From Streptomyces cellostaticus (GTDB lineage: Bacteria > Actinomycetota > Actinomycetes > Streptomycetales > Streptomycetaceae): a stretch of 64,000 nucleotides of DNA. The position numbers were made by a program, and so were the translations under genes. Positions 39,901 to 48,577 of the stretch are shown piece after piece. Position 1 is the stretch's first letter; every line of letters begins with the position of its first letter. The stretch covers positions 1 through 64,000 of the forward strand of contig NZ_JALLIN010000021.1 of NCBI RefSeq assembly GCF_023630175.1, read 5' to 3'. The notes below the pieces were generated by a model. That model was given only the letters and a program-made list of their open reading frames with translations, had not been told where the DNA came from and searched no databases.

Positions 39901-39950
39901 GCGAGCGGTGCGCCGTCGAGGGTGCCCGTCAGGGCGGGCGGGGCGTTCAC
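36927..39950 (-). CDS. Membrane GGDEF-EAL c-di-GMP protein with degenerate EAL
   Basis: A 1007-residue protein of the CdgF type. GTG 39950 is chosen because GGGAG precedes it and codon bias collapses upstream; ATG 40124 is the alternative. The first 330 residues contain about 9-10 membrane helices, then come a PAS sensor ([16 protein letters not shown]...), a GGDEF domain with intact RLGGDEF, and an EAL domain. The EAL signature reads SAQARW instead of EALxRW, the Asn of VNVSA is Arg, and DDFG is DGFG. So the cyclase site looks active, while the phosphodiesterase site has lost metal-binding residues and may only bind c-di-GMP or nothing. Confidence 0.88.
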   Translation of the reverse strand: MNAPPALTGTLDGAPLAPAAPPAPAPARPRSAAEGPRLVPQLVLALVCGAYAIASMFDWGSERVALVMGDFGLSAAAGAAAVSCFRYARGPRIRFRPAWLLFALSSAMASLGNAVWGWYEVVLDRPVPSPSYADLFFLCFAPPAIVGLLVLAQRPANRAGWICLALDAWLIGGSLLTLSWSLALAQAARFDGSSVAHTALSLAYPLLDIALVSMVLALHFRRAPGNRTAINTAIGALALTVMCDALFTSPLLHSSYHSGHLLDAGWFAGSLLLAYAPWAVSRRTGPADGGRRAPDGHSRVVHEHVPGQRGPGQPHVPPPAPGGGDHPRYLPGRPITGSLAALTPYLAAAVCTLGILYNVLDGRRPDHVVLITAGAVVLALVMRQGIMLLDNITLTQELAQKENHFRSLVQGSSDVIMIAAPNGILRYVSPAAAGVYGRPAEELVGTELAALIHAEDLGCVVHEVRRFLAASPLDEPTTRIECRFRSGDGGWLNVESTVNRHHGGLIFNSRDVTERVRLQAQLQHNAEHDPLTDLPNRALFTRRVQQALSGRRATDRGAALRGTAVLFIDLDGFKAVNDTIGHQAGDELLVQAARRLQDAVRQGDTASRLGGDEFAALIAGDGTRDRAARERNILELADRLRATLSQPYAIDGNDVRVNASIGVAFAEPGLGAGELLRNADLAMYRAKSAGKGRVELYRPQMQQDVVRKAELATRLRAALHDGEFALLHQPVVSLGNGRITAVSAQARWRSSQGVLFTPAEFLRVAEDGDKTAELDRWILREAVDQAAERAVAGHVVPVAVRLSARRLLDRSMPLGTVEGLLNRHGLPPGALVLELSDADHRVSLEELERRLTALSRLGVRIALDGFGSGHAAITALRRLPVDILKLDRGLVEGVVESPRLHKITSGLLRIAGDLGLQSVAEGVDLPEQVTVLRAMGCTHGQGSAFAGPLEEHRLRRALGSGHYPVPHAPAEPAFAGGAAEVYTGGVSAVIGGGSALLSHNETPVPPT

Positions 39951-40323
39951 CGGGGGCTCCCGGAGCGGGCCGCTCCCGGTTCCCCGGTGTCCCGGTGCGC
40001 CGCGTGCCGGCCGCGGCCGGCCGGTTTGCGGTGGCAGTGATGGCTCGTGTGGTGGCCGCGTCTGCGCTCGGTCGTGCGCCAGGGTCCCCGCCGGCGACTC
40101 CGTCGCGTCGGATCGTTCGTCCATAGGCCGTGCATCGCCCGTCGCCCCCCTCACAAGTCCGATCAGTCCATCCCCGGCGCCGAACGGTCAGCGGCGCAGC
40201 CCCTGTCGGGACGATACACCAGGATCGTCACTCAGGGACATAGCCCCTCTACGCTCAGTGACGACCGGTGAAAATGTCAACACGTTCCGCGCTCAGGGCA
40301 TTGCGGAGGGTGCCGGAGGCAGG
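39951..40323. promoter_or_regulatory. Intergenic region upstream of the GGDEF-EAL gene
   Basis: The 373 bp between the GGDEF-EAL gene and the downstream end of the 2-hydroxyacid dehydrogenase gene include low-bias open frames I do not support. GACGAT (40210-40215) pairs with ATCGTC (40224-40229), and TCACT (40228-40232) pairs with AGTGA (40257-40261). TCACTGAGCGTA-like sequence on the minus strand resembles the BldD box (TnACnCwGnGTnA) with two mismatches, so BldD control is possible but weakly supported. Confidence 0.3.
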
Positions 40324-41277
40324 TCAGGCCCCCGTAGTCAGGATCACGTTCCGCAGGGGCTCGTGGTTCACGAACCGGTGCAACTGGTCCACCAGGAGCC
40401 GCTTCGCACGCGGCAGGAAGGCCGAGGTGGGCCCGCCGACGTGCGGGCTGATGAGCACGCCGGGCGCCGTCCACAAGGGGTGCCCCGGCGGCAGCGGCTC
40501 GGGGTCGGTGACGTCGAGCGCGGCGGTGATGCGCCCCTTCTCCACCTCGGTGAGCAGCGCGTTCGTGTCCACGACAGGTCCGCGGGAGACGTTGACGAGC
40601 AGCGCCCCGTCCTTCATCAGACTCAGGAAGTCCGCGTTCACCAGACCCCGGGTCGCCTCCGTCAAGGGCGTGGAGAGGATCACGACATCGGCTTTCGGAA
40701 GCAGTGAAGGCAATTGGGTGAGCGCGTGCACGGGACCGCGCGCCGTGGTGCGCTCCGAGCGCGCGACGCGCGCCACCCGCGCGAGTTCAAAGGGCGCGAG
40801 CCGGTCCTCGATGGCGGCACCGATGGCGCCGTAGCCGATGATGAGGGCGTTCCTGTCGGCGAGGGCCGGGTGGAAGCCGCCTCGCCACTCGCCCCGGTCC
40901 TGGGCCCGCACGAAGTCGGGGATGCCCCGCAGGGAGGCCAGCACGAGCGCGAGGGCGAGTTCGGCGGTGCTGGCCTCGTGGACCCCGCGAGCGTTGCACA
41001 GCCGGACCCCCGGGGGCAGGTGTCCCAGGCCCGGGTTCAGGTGGTCGACGCCGGCCGACAGCGTCTGCACCACCCGCACGGTGCTCATGCGGGCCATCGG
41101 CCGCAGACCGACGGCGTCCGCACGCATGTACGGCACGACGTAGAAGGCGCAGTCGGCGGGGTCGCCGGGGAACTCCTGCTCGCCGTCGCCGCCCCCGTCC
41201 CAGAACAGGTAGCGGGGCCCCTGGGGAAGCCCCTCGATCTCCTCCGGCGCGATGGGAAGCCATACGTCCTGTGTCAT
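40324..41277 (-). CDS. D-2-hydroxyacid dehydrogenase family protein
   Basis: A 317-residue NAD(P)-dependent oxidoreductase. The Rossmann region IIGYGAIGAAIEDRL replaces the usual GxGxxG with GYGAIG, and the catalytic triad lies in VNVSRGPVVD (Arg), DVTDPEPLP (Glu) and LISPHVGG (His). The N-terminal domain is atypical, with WDGGGDGEQEF. Closest by pattern to phosphoglycerate/glyoxylate-type reductases; the substrate is unknown. Divergent from an aldo/keto reductase gene. Confidence 0.88.
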   Translation of the reverse strand: MTQDVWLPIAPEEIEGLPQGPRYLFWDGGGDGEQEFPGDPADCAFYVVPYMRADAVGLRPMARMSTVRVVQTLSAGVDHLNPGLGHLPPGVRLCNARGVHEASTAELALALVLASLRGIPDFVRAQDRGEWRGGFHPALADRNALIIGYGAIGAAIEDRLAPFELARVARVARSERTTARGPVHALTQLPSLLPKADVVILSTPLTEATRGLVNADFLSLMKDGALLVNVSRGPVVDTNALLTEVEKGRITAALDVTDPEPLPPGHPLWTAPGVLISPHVGGPTSAFLPRAKRLLVDQLHRFVNHEPLRNVILTTGA

Positions 41278-41352
41278 GGCAAGGAGGCTATGTCAGGCGT
41301 ACGGACGCGGGGGGTTAGGTTGGGGGACCGGACGAGGGAGGTTCACGAGCAG

Positions 41353-42351
41353 GTGGAGCGCAGGACGATCGGCGCGGGTGCGCTCGCGGTGGGGGCCGTC
41401 GGACTCGGGTGCATGCCGATGAGCTGGGCGTACACCGGCTCCCGGCAGCGGGGCGCCGAGTCGCTCAGAACCGTGCACCGGGCGCTGGACGTGGGCTCGA
41501 ACCTGCTGGACACGGCCGACATGTACGGCCCGTTCACCAATGAGCTGCTGCTGGGCCGGGTGCTCAGGGAGCGGCGCGGGGACGCCTTCGTGTCGACCAA
41601 GGCGGGGCTGCTCGTGGGCGAGCAGCACATCGTCGCCAACGGCCGGCCGGGTTACGTGAGACGAGCCTGCGACGCGTCGCTCAGGCGGCTGCAGACGGAT
41701 GTGATCGACCTCTACCAGCTTCACCGCGCCGATCCCGAGGTCCCCGTGGAGGAGACCTGGGGCGCGATGGCCGACCTGGTGCGGGCCGGGAAGGTGCGGG
41801 CGCTGGGTCTGTGCGCGGTGGGCGCGCGCGCCGGCCGCCGCTCCGGCAGCAGGCGCTACGACGCCACGCTGCGCCAGCTCCACCGGGTGCAACAGGTCTT
41901 CCCGGTGAGCGCGGTGCAGGCGGAGCTGTCGGTCTGGTCGCCGGAGGCGCTGGACACGCTGCTGCCGTGGTGCGAGGCGCGGGGCGTGGGCTTCCTGGCC
42001 GCGATGCCGCTGGGCAACGGCTACCTGACCGGCACGCTGACACCCGGCGAGGGCTTCGAACCGGACGACGTGCGCGCCCGGCACCCCCGCTTCACGGCCG
42101 AGATGATGGCCGCCAACCAGCCGATCGTCGCCGGTCTGCGCCGCATCGCCCGGCGGCACGGCCCGGACGTCACCCCGGCACAGGTGGCGCTGGCCTGGGT
42201 ACTGGCGCAGGGCCGTCAGGTGATCGCGCTGCCCGGGACCAAGCGGGAACGCTGGGCCGGGGAGAACGCGGCGGCGGCCGCGCTGCGCCTGGGCGCCCGG
42301 GACCTGGCGGAGGTGTCCCGGCTGCCGGCGGCGCGGGGCTCCTGGGACTGA
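41353..42351 (+). CDS. Aldo/keto reductase
   Basis: A 332-residue NADPH-dependent AKR barrel. GTG 41353 starts right at the domain (VERRTIGAGALAVGAVGLGCMPMSWAY); GGGAGG lies 12 nt upstream. Catalytic residues: Asp and Tyr in DTADMYGP, Lys in STKAG and His in YQLHRADP. The C-terminal IALPGTKRERWAGENAAAA binds the cofactor phosphate. It resembles the AKR13/YajO-type general stress reductases. Divergent from the 2-hydroxyacid dehydrogenase with a 75-bp gap. Confidence 0.9.
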   Translation: MERRTIGAGALAVGAVGLGCMPMSWAYTGSRQRGAESLRTVHRALDVGSNLLDTADMYGPFTNELLLGRVLRERRGDAFVSTKAGLLVGEQHIVANGRPGYVRRACDASLRRLQTDVIDLYQLHRADPEVPVEETWGAMADLVRAGKVRALGLCAVGARAGRRSGSRRYDATLRQLHRVQQVFPVSAVQAELSVWSPEALDTLLPWCEARGVGFLAAMPLGNGYLTGTLTPGEGFEPDDVRARHPRFTAEMMAANQPIVAGLRRIARRHGPDVTPAQVALAWVLAQGRQVIALPGTKRERWAGENAAAAALRLGARDLAEVSRLPAARGSWD

Positions 42352-42449
42352 CCGGTCCCGCATGAGGCGCGCGCCGGACGGGAACCCGGGCGGGACGGGC
42401 GGAGTATGAGAGGGAGAAGCTGTCGTACGTCCGCCGCTGCGAAGGGACC

Positions 42450-43616
42450 ATGATCGTGCAACGCCGAGTTGTGACGGCCGTGTTGGCCGCTACCGCGCTC
42501 CTGCTGACGGCGGGCTGCTCCGCCGGCGGCCAGGGCTTCCCCGGCGGCGGGAGCACCACGCCGAGCGGCGGGGCGACGGCCACCGCCGCGTCCGGCCGGG
42601 CCACCGGGTCGGCACCGCCGGCCAAGGGCTCGGTGAAGGTGCTGCGTACCGTCACCGAGGGCCTGCGGACGCCGTGGGGCCTGGCCCCGCTCCCCGGTGG
42701 CGGCCTGCTGGTCTCCTCCCGGGACGACGGCACGATCACCCGCGTCGACGAGCGGACCGGCCGCAGAACCGAGCTGGGCACGGTCTCCGGGGTCGCCCCG
42801 GAGGGAGAGGGCGGCCTGCTCGGCATCGCCCTCTCCCCCGGCTTCGCCTCGGACCACATGATCTACGCCTACTTCACCTCGGTCTCGGACAACCGCATCG
42901 TCCGCCTGCTGTACGACGCGGGGAAGCCGGCCGGCGAGCAACTGGGCGCCCCGGACACGGTCTTCAAGGGCATCCCCAAGGGGGTCATCCACAACGGCGG
43001 CCGGATCGCCTTCGGCCCGGACCGGATGCTGTACGCGGGCACGGGCGAGAGCGGCGACCGCGGGCTCGCCCAGGACAGGAAGTCACTGGGCGGCAAGATC
43101 CTCCGGCTGACCCCGGAGGGCGAACCGGCCCCCGGCAACCCGCTCCCCGGCTCCCCCGTGTACTCCTACGGCCACCGCAACGTCCAGGGGCTGGCCTGGG
43201 ACTCCAGGCAGCGTCTGTTCGCCTCGGAGTTCGGCCAGGACACCTGGGACGAGCTGAACGCCATCGTGCCGGGCGGCAACTACGGCTGGCCGGACGCCGA
43301 GGGGCGGTCCTCCGGCGCCGGCTTCCGCGACCCGGTGGCCCAGTGGCACACCGACGAGGCGTCCCCGAGCGGGATCGCCCAGGTCGACGGAGTGATCTGG
43401 ATGGCCGGGCTGAAGGGCGAACGGCTGTGGCGCGTCCCGCTGCGCGGCACGGCCGCCTCGGCGGCCCCCGAGGCGTTCCTCACCGGCGAGTACGGCCGGC
43501 TGCGCACCGTCGTCCCGGCCGGGAAAGGCAGGGTCTGGCTGGTCACGAGCAACACCGACGGCCGGGGGTCGCCGAAGAAGGGGGACGACCGGGTGCTGGA
43601 GGTCGCGGTCCGCTGA
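42450..43616 (+). CDS. PQQ-type sugar (glucose/sorbosone) dehydrogenase lipoprotein
   Basis: A 388-residue exported lipoprotein. AAGGGA precedes ATG 42450. The lipobox LLTAGC puts the lipidated Cys near residue 23, followed by a Gly/Ser/Thr/Ala linker. The rest is a six-bladed beta-propeller of the soluble glucose dehydrogenase type: EGLRTPWGLAPLPGGGLLVSSRD, EGGLLGIALSPGF, HNGGRIAFGPD, YSYGHRNVQGLAWD, and NYGWPDAEG. It would oxidise sugars outside the membrane with PQQ. No PQQ-synthesis genes are in the window. Confidence 0.9.
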   Translation: MIVQRRVVTAVLAATALLLTAGCSAGGQGFPGGGSTTPSGGATATAASGRATGSAPPAKGSVKVLRTVTEGLRTPWGLAPLPGGGLLVSSRDDGTITRVDERTGRRTELGTVSGVAPEGEGGLLGIALSPGFASDHMIYAYFTSVSDNRIVRLLYDAGKPAGEQLGAPDTVFKGIPKGVIHNGGRIAFGPDRMLYAGTGESGDRGLAQDRKSLGGKILRLTPEGEPAPGNPLPGSPVYSYGHRNVQGLAWDSRQRLFASEFGQDTWDELNAIVPGGNYGWPDAEGRSSGAGFRDPVAQWHTDEASPSGIAQVDGVIWMAGLKGERLWRVPLRGTAASAAPEAFLTGEYGRLRTVVPAGKGRVWLVTSNTDGRGSPKKGDDRVLEVAVR

Positions 43617-43641
43617 GCGGCCCCCCGCGCGCCCGCGGCCC

Positions 43642-46600
43642 TCATCCCGCCACCAGCCGGTCCTCGGTGTCCGGCGGGAACATGCCCAGCCGGTGGGCCA
43701 CCGCCGCCGCCTCGCCCCGGCCGGAGACACCGAGCTTGGACAGGATGTTGGAGACGTGCACGCTCGCGGTCTTCGGGGAGATGAACAGCTCCTCGGCTAT
43801 CTGGCGGTTGGTGCGGCCGGCCGAGACCAGGCGCAGGACGTCGCGCTCCCGGCTGGTGAGGCCGAGGGCCGACACCGGATCGGCGGGCCCGAGGACCCGG
43901 CACCGGGCGTTGCCGAGGGTGAGCCGGGCGCGCCGGCCGAGGCGGGCGACCGCGTCGGCGAGCGGGCGGGCGCCGAGGTGCCCGGCGACCGCTCCGGACA
44001 GTCTCAGCAGTTCCACGGCCCGCTCCCGGTGCTCCTCGCCGCCGTCGGTCAGCAGCGCCTGGGCGAGGCGGTGGCGGACCCGGGCCAGGTCGTAGGGGCG
44101 GTCCAGGCCCTCGAAGGCCGTGACCACCGGTGACCAGGTGCCGTCGGTGTCCCGGCCCTCGGCCCGGAGGAGTTCGGCGCGGGTCCACTCGTCGTAGGCG
44201 CGCCACAGGGGGGCGTCGGCGATGAGCCCGCGAGCCGCCCCGGCGATCCGGCCGAGCATGTCGGCCCGCCCGGCTTCGGCGGCGGGCAGGGTGCCGGCGT
44301 CGGCCTCGGCGGTGGCCATCGCCAGCAGCAGGGGCCAGGCGTAGCGCTGGGTGCCGACCGGGAAGCCGGCCTCCACGGCGCCCAGGAACTCGGCGCGGGC
44401 GTCGGGGAGCCGGCCCTCCCAGGCGGCGACGCCCACGGCGATGCGGGCCAGCGGCAACCGGTTCTGGGGCATCGGGTCGCGGGTGCCGTAGTGGGCGCGG
44501 GCGGTGGCCAGCTGACGGGCGGCCTCCGCGCCGTCGCCGTGGGCCAGGGCGAGGTGGGCCAGGCGCAGGGCGCCCGAGCCCCGCGGTTTGGCGCCTCGCC
44601 CGATACGGATCGCCTGTCCGGCCGCCTCGGCGGCCTCCTCCCACCGGCCCAGCGAGTACAGCGCGTCGGAGAGGTTCCCCCACACCCAGGCCTGGGAGTC
44701 GGGCAGCCCGTACCGGCGGGTGAAGACGATGCCCTCGCGCAGGATGGGCTCGGCGTCGCGGTCCCGGCCGACGGACTGCAGCGAGCCCGGCAGGTTCACA
44801 TGGGCGCGGCCCGCCACCCGGGACGCCCCCTCGGCGATCGCCTCCTCCTTGACCCGGGACATCTCCGCCAGGCCGGCCTCGACGTCGCCGGCGTCGACCA
44901 TGAGGCCGCCCAGGGTGAGACGGGCGTTGAGCTCGATCTCGCGGGCGTTCACCATCCGCGCGTACTCGACGGCCTGCTCGGCGTCGGCGAGGGCCGCCGG
45001 TCCGGGCCGGTGCAGCATGGACCAGCCCGCGGACTCCGTCAGCACCTCGGCGTGCACCTCGGAGGGCGGCAGACCCCGCACCAGTTCCTGCGCGGTGGCC
45101 AGTTCCGGCCATCCGTCACCGCGGGCCAGGGCCTGGACCAGGCGGGAGCGCTGGACCCAGAACCAGGCGGCGCGCAACGGGTCCGGGTCCTCCTCGAGCA
45201 GTTGCAGGGCCCGCCTGACGATCTTCAGGGCACGTTCGCGTTCGCCGCCGAAGCGGCTCGCGACCGCGGCCTCGGCCATCAGGTCGAGGTAGCACAGCGG
45301 GGTGGTGGCCGGGTCGCAGCCGCACGGGGGGTAGGCGCCGGTGTAGTCGACCGGGCGCAGAGCGGAGCGGACCTCCCCGGGCACGGTGTCCCACAGCTCC
45401 ATCGCCCGCTCCAGGAGCCGCAGTTGCTCGGTGTAGGCATGCCGGCGGCGGGCCACGACGGAGGCTTCGAGGACCGCGGGCAGCGCCTTGGCGGGATCGT
45501 GGGCGTGGTACCAGTAGCTGGCCAGGCGCATCACGCGGGCGCCCGCGGGAACGAGCGAGGGGTCGGCCTCCAGGGCCTCTGCGTAGCGGCGGTTCAGGCG
45601 GGAGCGTTCGCCGGGCAGCAGGTCGTCGGCGACGGCCTCCCGGACCAGGGCGTGCCGGAAGCGGTAGCCGTCGCCGTCCGGGGTGGCGGTCAGGATGTTG
45701 GCGCCCACGGCGGCCCGCAGTGCCTCGATGAGGTCGTCCTCGGCGAACCGGGCGACGGCGGCGACCAGCGGGTACTCCACGGTGGAGCCCCCCTCGGCGA
45801 CGATCCGGGCGACCCGCTGGGCGCTCTCGGGGAGTTTCTCGACCCGGACCAGGAGCAGGTCGCGCAGGGAGTCGGAGAGCCCGGTGCAGCAGCCCTCGCA
45901 GGCGGCGACGGCCAGTTCCTCGACGAAGAAGGCGTTGCCGTCGGAGCGTTCGAAGATGGCGTCGACCTGGGCGGGGTCGGGTTCGGCGGCGAGGATGCCG
46001 GCGACCTGGCGGGCCACCTCCTCGCGGCTGAACCGGGCGAGTTCGAGGCGGCGGACGGTGCGCAGCCGGTCGAGTTCGGCGAGCAGGGGGCGCAGCGGGT
46101 GGCGGCGGTGGACGTCGTCCGCGCGGTAGGTGGCCAGGACCAGGAGGTGGCCGCTGCGCAGGGTACGGAAGAGGTAGGCGAGCAGGTGGCGGGTCGAGGC
46201 GTCGGCCCAGTGCAGGTCCTCCAGGACGAGGACGACCGTGCGCTCGGCGGCGGCCCGCTCCAGCAGCCGGGCGGTGAGCTCGAAGAGGCGGGCGGTGCCC
46301 TGCTCGTCGTGGCGGCTGGAGGCGGCCTCGCCGAGTTCGGGCAGCAGCCGGGCCAGTTCCTCCTCCTGTCCGGCCGCGGCGGCGGCGAACTCCCCCGGCA
46401 GGGCGTCGCGCAGGGCGCGCAGCGCGCTGGAGAAGGGGGCGAAGGGCAGCCCGTCGGCGCCGATCTCCACACAGCCGCCGACGGCGACGACCGCGGACCG
46501 CCGGCCGGCGACGGCGGCGAACTCCTCGACGAGGCGGGTCTTGCCGACCCCCGCCTCACCGCCGAGCAGCAGCGCCTGCGGCTCGCCCGCGGCGGCACGG

Positions 46601-46686
46601 GCGAGCGCGTCGTTCAAGGTGTCCAACTCGTCGGCGCGGCCGACGAACACGGGACTGACGGACCTGTTCTCCACGGGCCCGAGCAT
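43642..46686 (-). CDS. Large LuxR-type ATPase regulator (LAL family)
   Basis: A 1014-residue regulator. ATG 46686 starts just before the AAA region (VFVGRADELDTL); no strong ribosome site is seen. Walker A is GGEAGVGKT (42-50); Walker B is VVLVLEDLHWAD. The middle is TPR-like helical repeats, and the end is a LuxR HTH (LTSRERDVLRLVSAGRTNRQIAEELFISPKTASVHVSNIL, about 945-985). LAL proteins act as ATP-dependent transcription activators, often of secondary metabolism or sugar use. No target is obvious; the secreted sugar dehydrogenase gene converges on it with a 25-bp gap. Confidence 0.92.
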   Translation of the reverse strand: MLGPVENRSVSPVFVGRADELDTLNDALARAAAGEPQALLLGGEAGVGKTRLVEEFAAVAGRRSAVVAVGGCVEIGADGLPFAPFSSALRALRDALPGEFAAAAAGQEEELARLLPELGEAASSRHDEQGTARLFELTARLLERAAAERTVVLVLEDLHWADASTRHLLAYLFRTLRSGHLLVLATYRADDVHRRHPLRPLLAELDRLRTVRRLELARFSREEVARQVAGILAAEPDPAQVDAIFERSDGNAFFVEELAVAACEGCCTGLSDSLRDLLLVRVEKLPESAQRVARIVAEGGSTVEYPLVAAVARFAEDDLIEALRAAVGANILTATPDGDGYRFRHALVREAVADDLLPGERSRLNRRYAEALEADPSLVPAGARVMRLASYWYHAHDPAKALPAVLEASVVARRRHAYTEQLRLLERAMELWDTVPGEVRSALRPVDYTGAYPPCGCDPATTPLCYLDLMAEAAVASRFGGERERALKIVRRALQLLEEDPDPLRAAWFWVQRSRLVQALARGDGWPELATAQELVRGLPPSEVHAEVLTESAGWSMLHRPGPAALADAEQAVEYARMVNAREIELNARLTLGGLMVDAGDVEAGLAEMSRVKEEAIAEGASRVAGRAHVNLPGSLQSVGRDRDAEPILREGIVFTRRYGLPDSQAWVWGNLSDALYSLGRWEEAAEAAGQAIRIGRGAKPRGSGALRLAHLALAHGDGAEAARQLATARAHYGTRDPMPQNRLPLARIAVGVAAWEGRLPDARAEFLGAVEAGFPVGTQRYAWPLLLAMATAEADAGTLPAAEAGRADMLGRIAGAARGLIADAPLWRAYDEWTRAELLRAEGRDTDGTWSPVVTAFEGLDRPYDLARVRHRLAQALLTDGGEEHRERAVELLRLSGAVAGHLGARPLADAVARLGRRARLTLGNARCRVLGPADPVSALGLTSRERDVLRLVSAGRTNRQIAEELFISPKTASVHVSNILSKLGVSGRGEAAAVAHRLGMFPPDTEDRLVAG

Positions 46687-46838
46687 CGCACGAGGTCCAA
46701 GGGGCGCGGGACCCGTTTTCCACAGTCCCGGTGCGATGGTCGTACGAATAATCGGGATGGCCGTGCCAGAACCGCCGTCCGCTCCGGCGCCGGCACCGGA
46801 GCGGACGGCGCTGGTGCCGGCGCCCACCGGCCCGGCGC

Positions 46839-47030
46839 TCACGCGGTGCGCGGGAGCCGGTGCCGGCGGGGGCGATCGGTATGGGGTTCGGCGCCGGGGG
46901 CGCCGAGCGGCGCCGTCTCCTCGCGGCGCGCGGCGCGCCGGGCGCCGGCGGCCGCGCGGGCCAGGCGCTCCCGGTCGGCCGCGCGGCGCAGCTCGGCGTG
47001 ACGGATCCGGTGGGTCTCGAACTCGTGCAT
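46839..47030 (-). CDS. Small Arg/Ala-rich helical protein
   Basis: A 63-residue open frame starting at ATG 47028-47030 (MHEFETHRIRHAELRRAADRE), with AAAGGA 8-9 nt upstream. The codon bias is that of a real Streptomyces gene. The product is one long charged helix followed by a Pro/Arg-rich tail; function unknown. It is the gene nearest the direct repeats at 47178-47206. Confidence 0.55.
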   Translation of the reverse strand: MHEFETHRIRHAELRRAADRERLARAAAGARRAARREETAPLGAPGAEPHTDRPRRHRLPRTA

Positions 47031-47177
47031 GGCGTGGTCCTTTCGGAGGCCGGTGTCGGCTTCGCTCGTCGCGATGCCTCCACACTCGTCCCCCAGGGGG
47101 GTCCGCCACATCGGGAGACTTCCGCATCCTGGGGCCGGTCACCGGACCCGGACGCGGGTAAGGGGCCCCAGGGGCTC

Positions 47178-47206
47178 TCCCTAAGGTGCTCAGGGATTCC
47201 CTAAGG
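47178..47206. promoter_or_regulatory. TCCCTAAGG direct repeats, 20 bp apart
   Basis: TCCCTAAGG occurs at 47178-47186 and again at 47198-47206, so starts are exactly 20 bp (two helical turns) apart. The right copy also sits in AGGGATTCCCT, a near-palindrome. It lies about 150 bp upstream of the 63-codon gene on the minus strand. This looks like a tandem binding site for a NarL/LuxR-type dimer, perhaps the LAL protein next door. Confidence 0.5.
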
Positions 47207-47227
47207 CCCCCGTGGATCCGCGCGTTC

Positions 47228-47899
47228 TCAGCCCGCGGAGGGCAGGGCGAGCAGCGCGTCGGAGTACTTCAGGACGGCCAGCAGCAGGCCGACGACGCCG
47301 AGCGAGACCCCGCCCCACGCGACCGAGCGGATCCAGGCGGCCGACGGACGGCCGGGCGCGCCGAACGCGGGCCGGACGAGCACGACCACGCCGGTGATGA
47401 GCGCGGCCAGCGCGAACAGGCCGGCCCACAGGGCGGTGGTGTGCCACGCGTCGCCGTACACCTCCTTGATCTGCTGGGCGACGCTCGCGCCGGAGGAGGT
47501 CCGGAGCTGGCCGACCAGGGTCTCGCGGGCGGCAGCGACGGTGCCGATCCAGCCACCGGTGAGGGAGACCAGCCCCAGTGCGGCGGAGACCACGGCTCCG
47601 GCGCCCAGCCCGACCTCGGAGGGCGCCTTCCGCGCGGGCTCCTCGTCGACCGCGTCGGGCTCATCGGAGTCCTCGGGTCCTGCGGGCTCCCCGGAGTCCT
47701 CGGGCCCCGCGGGCTCCTCCCGGTCCCCGGCCCGAGGTGCTCCCCCGGTCCCCCGCGTCTCCTCGCCGTTCCCGGCCGGCTGCCCGGCCGGGCCCGTGCC
47801 GTCCGCTGCGGACACGGTGTCCGCCCCGGCGGCGGCCGTGGTCCTCCCGGCCGCCGGCTCGTCGTCGGTCCTGTCGACGTCCTGTGTGTTCGTAGCCAT
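47228..47899 (-). CDS. Membrane protein with acidic Pro/Glu-rich N-terminus
   Basis: A 223-residue protein. The start at 47899 (MATNTQDVDR) is chosen by codon bias; upstream is another gene. The first 110 residues are disordered and acidic, with EEPAGPEDSGEPAGPEDS repeats. Three membrane helices follow (about 117-137, 160-182, 195-215), separated by a short extracytoplasmic loop with QLRTSSGASVAQQIKE. Function unknown. The start is 35 bp from the GNAT stop, so the two are likely cotranscribed. Confidence 0.8.
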   Translation of the reverse strand: MATNTQDVDRTDDEPAAGRTTAAAGADTVSAADGTGPAGQPAGNGEETRGTGGAPRAGDREEPAGPEDSGEPAGPEDSDEPDAVDEEPARKAPSEVGLGAGAVVSAALGLVSLTGGWIGTVAAARETLVGQLRTSSGASVAQQIKEVYGDAWHTTALWAGLFALAALITGVVVLVRPAFGAPGRPSAAWIRSVAWGGVSLGVVGLLLAVLKYSDALLALPSAG

Positions 47900-47934
47900 G
47901 CCCGGCACCGTACGGATGCCGTCTGAGAGGTCTC

Positions 47935-48510
47935 TTAATGATCGTCGGGCGCGGTACGCGCGCGTGCCGCACGCCACTCGGGCGCCAGCACCGACCAGAT
48001 CTCGGTGTCCGTGCGCACGCCCCGGTACGGGTAGTTCTCCCGCAGCACGCCCTCCCTGGTCATGCCGAGGCGCCGGGCCACGCCGATGCTGGGCCCGTTG
48101 GCCGTCGACACGTGCCACTCCACCCGGTGCATGGCGCGCTCCTCGAACGCCCAGTCCAGCAGCACTCGCATGCCGCGCGTGACCAGGCCCCGCCCGGCCG
48201 CCGCCGGTTCCAGCCAGCAGCCCGCCTCGCAGACCCCGCTGGGGGTGTCCCACACCCGGAACAGCAGTCCCCCGGCCAGCCTCCCGTCCAGCCACACCCC
48301 GTGCAGGCTGCCGGTGTCGGCACCGCGCTTCTCGGCGTACGAGGCGAGGTACGCACGGGCGGCGTCCAGGTCGGTCACCACGTCCGGCAGGCCGACGTGC
48401 CGCCCGATGAACTCACGTCCCCGGTCGATGTTGGCGAGCAGGTCCGCCGCGTGCCAGACCTCCAGGGGCCGCAGTTCGGCACCGTCGTCACCCAGGGACC
48501 TCGCGTACAT
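47935..48510 (-). CDS. GNAT acetyltransferase, RimJ/RimL type
   Basis: A 191-residue acetyltransferase of the ribosomal-protein N-acetyltransferase subgroup: LRPLEVWHAADLLANIDRGREFIGRHVG, GVCEAGCWLEPAAAGRGLVTRGMR (acetyl-CoA loop, with GRGLVT in the usual QxxGxG position), and HRVEWHVSTANGPSIGVARRLGMTREGVLRE. It acetylates an amine of a protein or small molecule; the target is unknown. ATG 48508-48510. Confidence 0.9.
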   Translation of the reverse strand: MYARSLGDDGAELRPLEVWHAADLLANIDRGREFIGRHVGLPDVVTDLDAARAYLASYAEKRGADTGSLHGVWLDGRLAGGLLFRVWDTPSGVCEAGCWLEPAAAGRGLVTRGMRVLLDWAFEERAMHRVEWHVSTANGPSIGVARRLGMTREGVLRENYPYRGVRTDTEIWSVLAPEWRAARARTAPDDH

Positions 48511-48577
48511 CGCGCTGCCGCTCCTCCCGCTGTACCGCCGTCCGGACGTCGCTCACCCTCTCATGCGCGGGCCGCGC

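Noticed and set aside
39951..40154. N-terminal extension of the GGDEF-EAL protein to the upstream ATG
   Set aside because: Codon bias is poor (many CCA, GCA, GGA), and the GTG at 39950 has a ribosome site; the longer start is kept only as an alternative.
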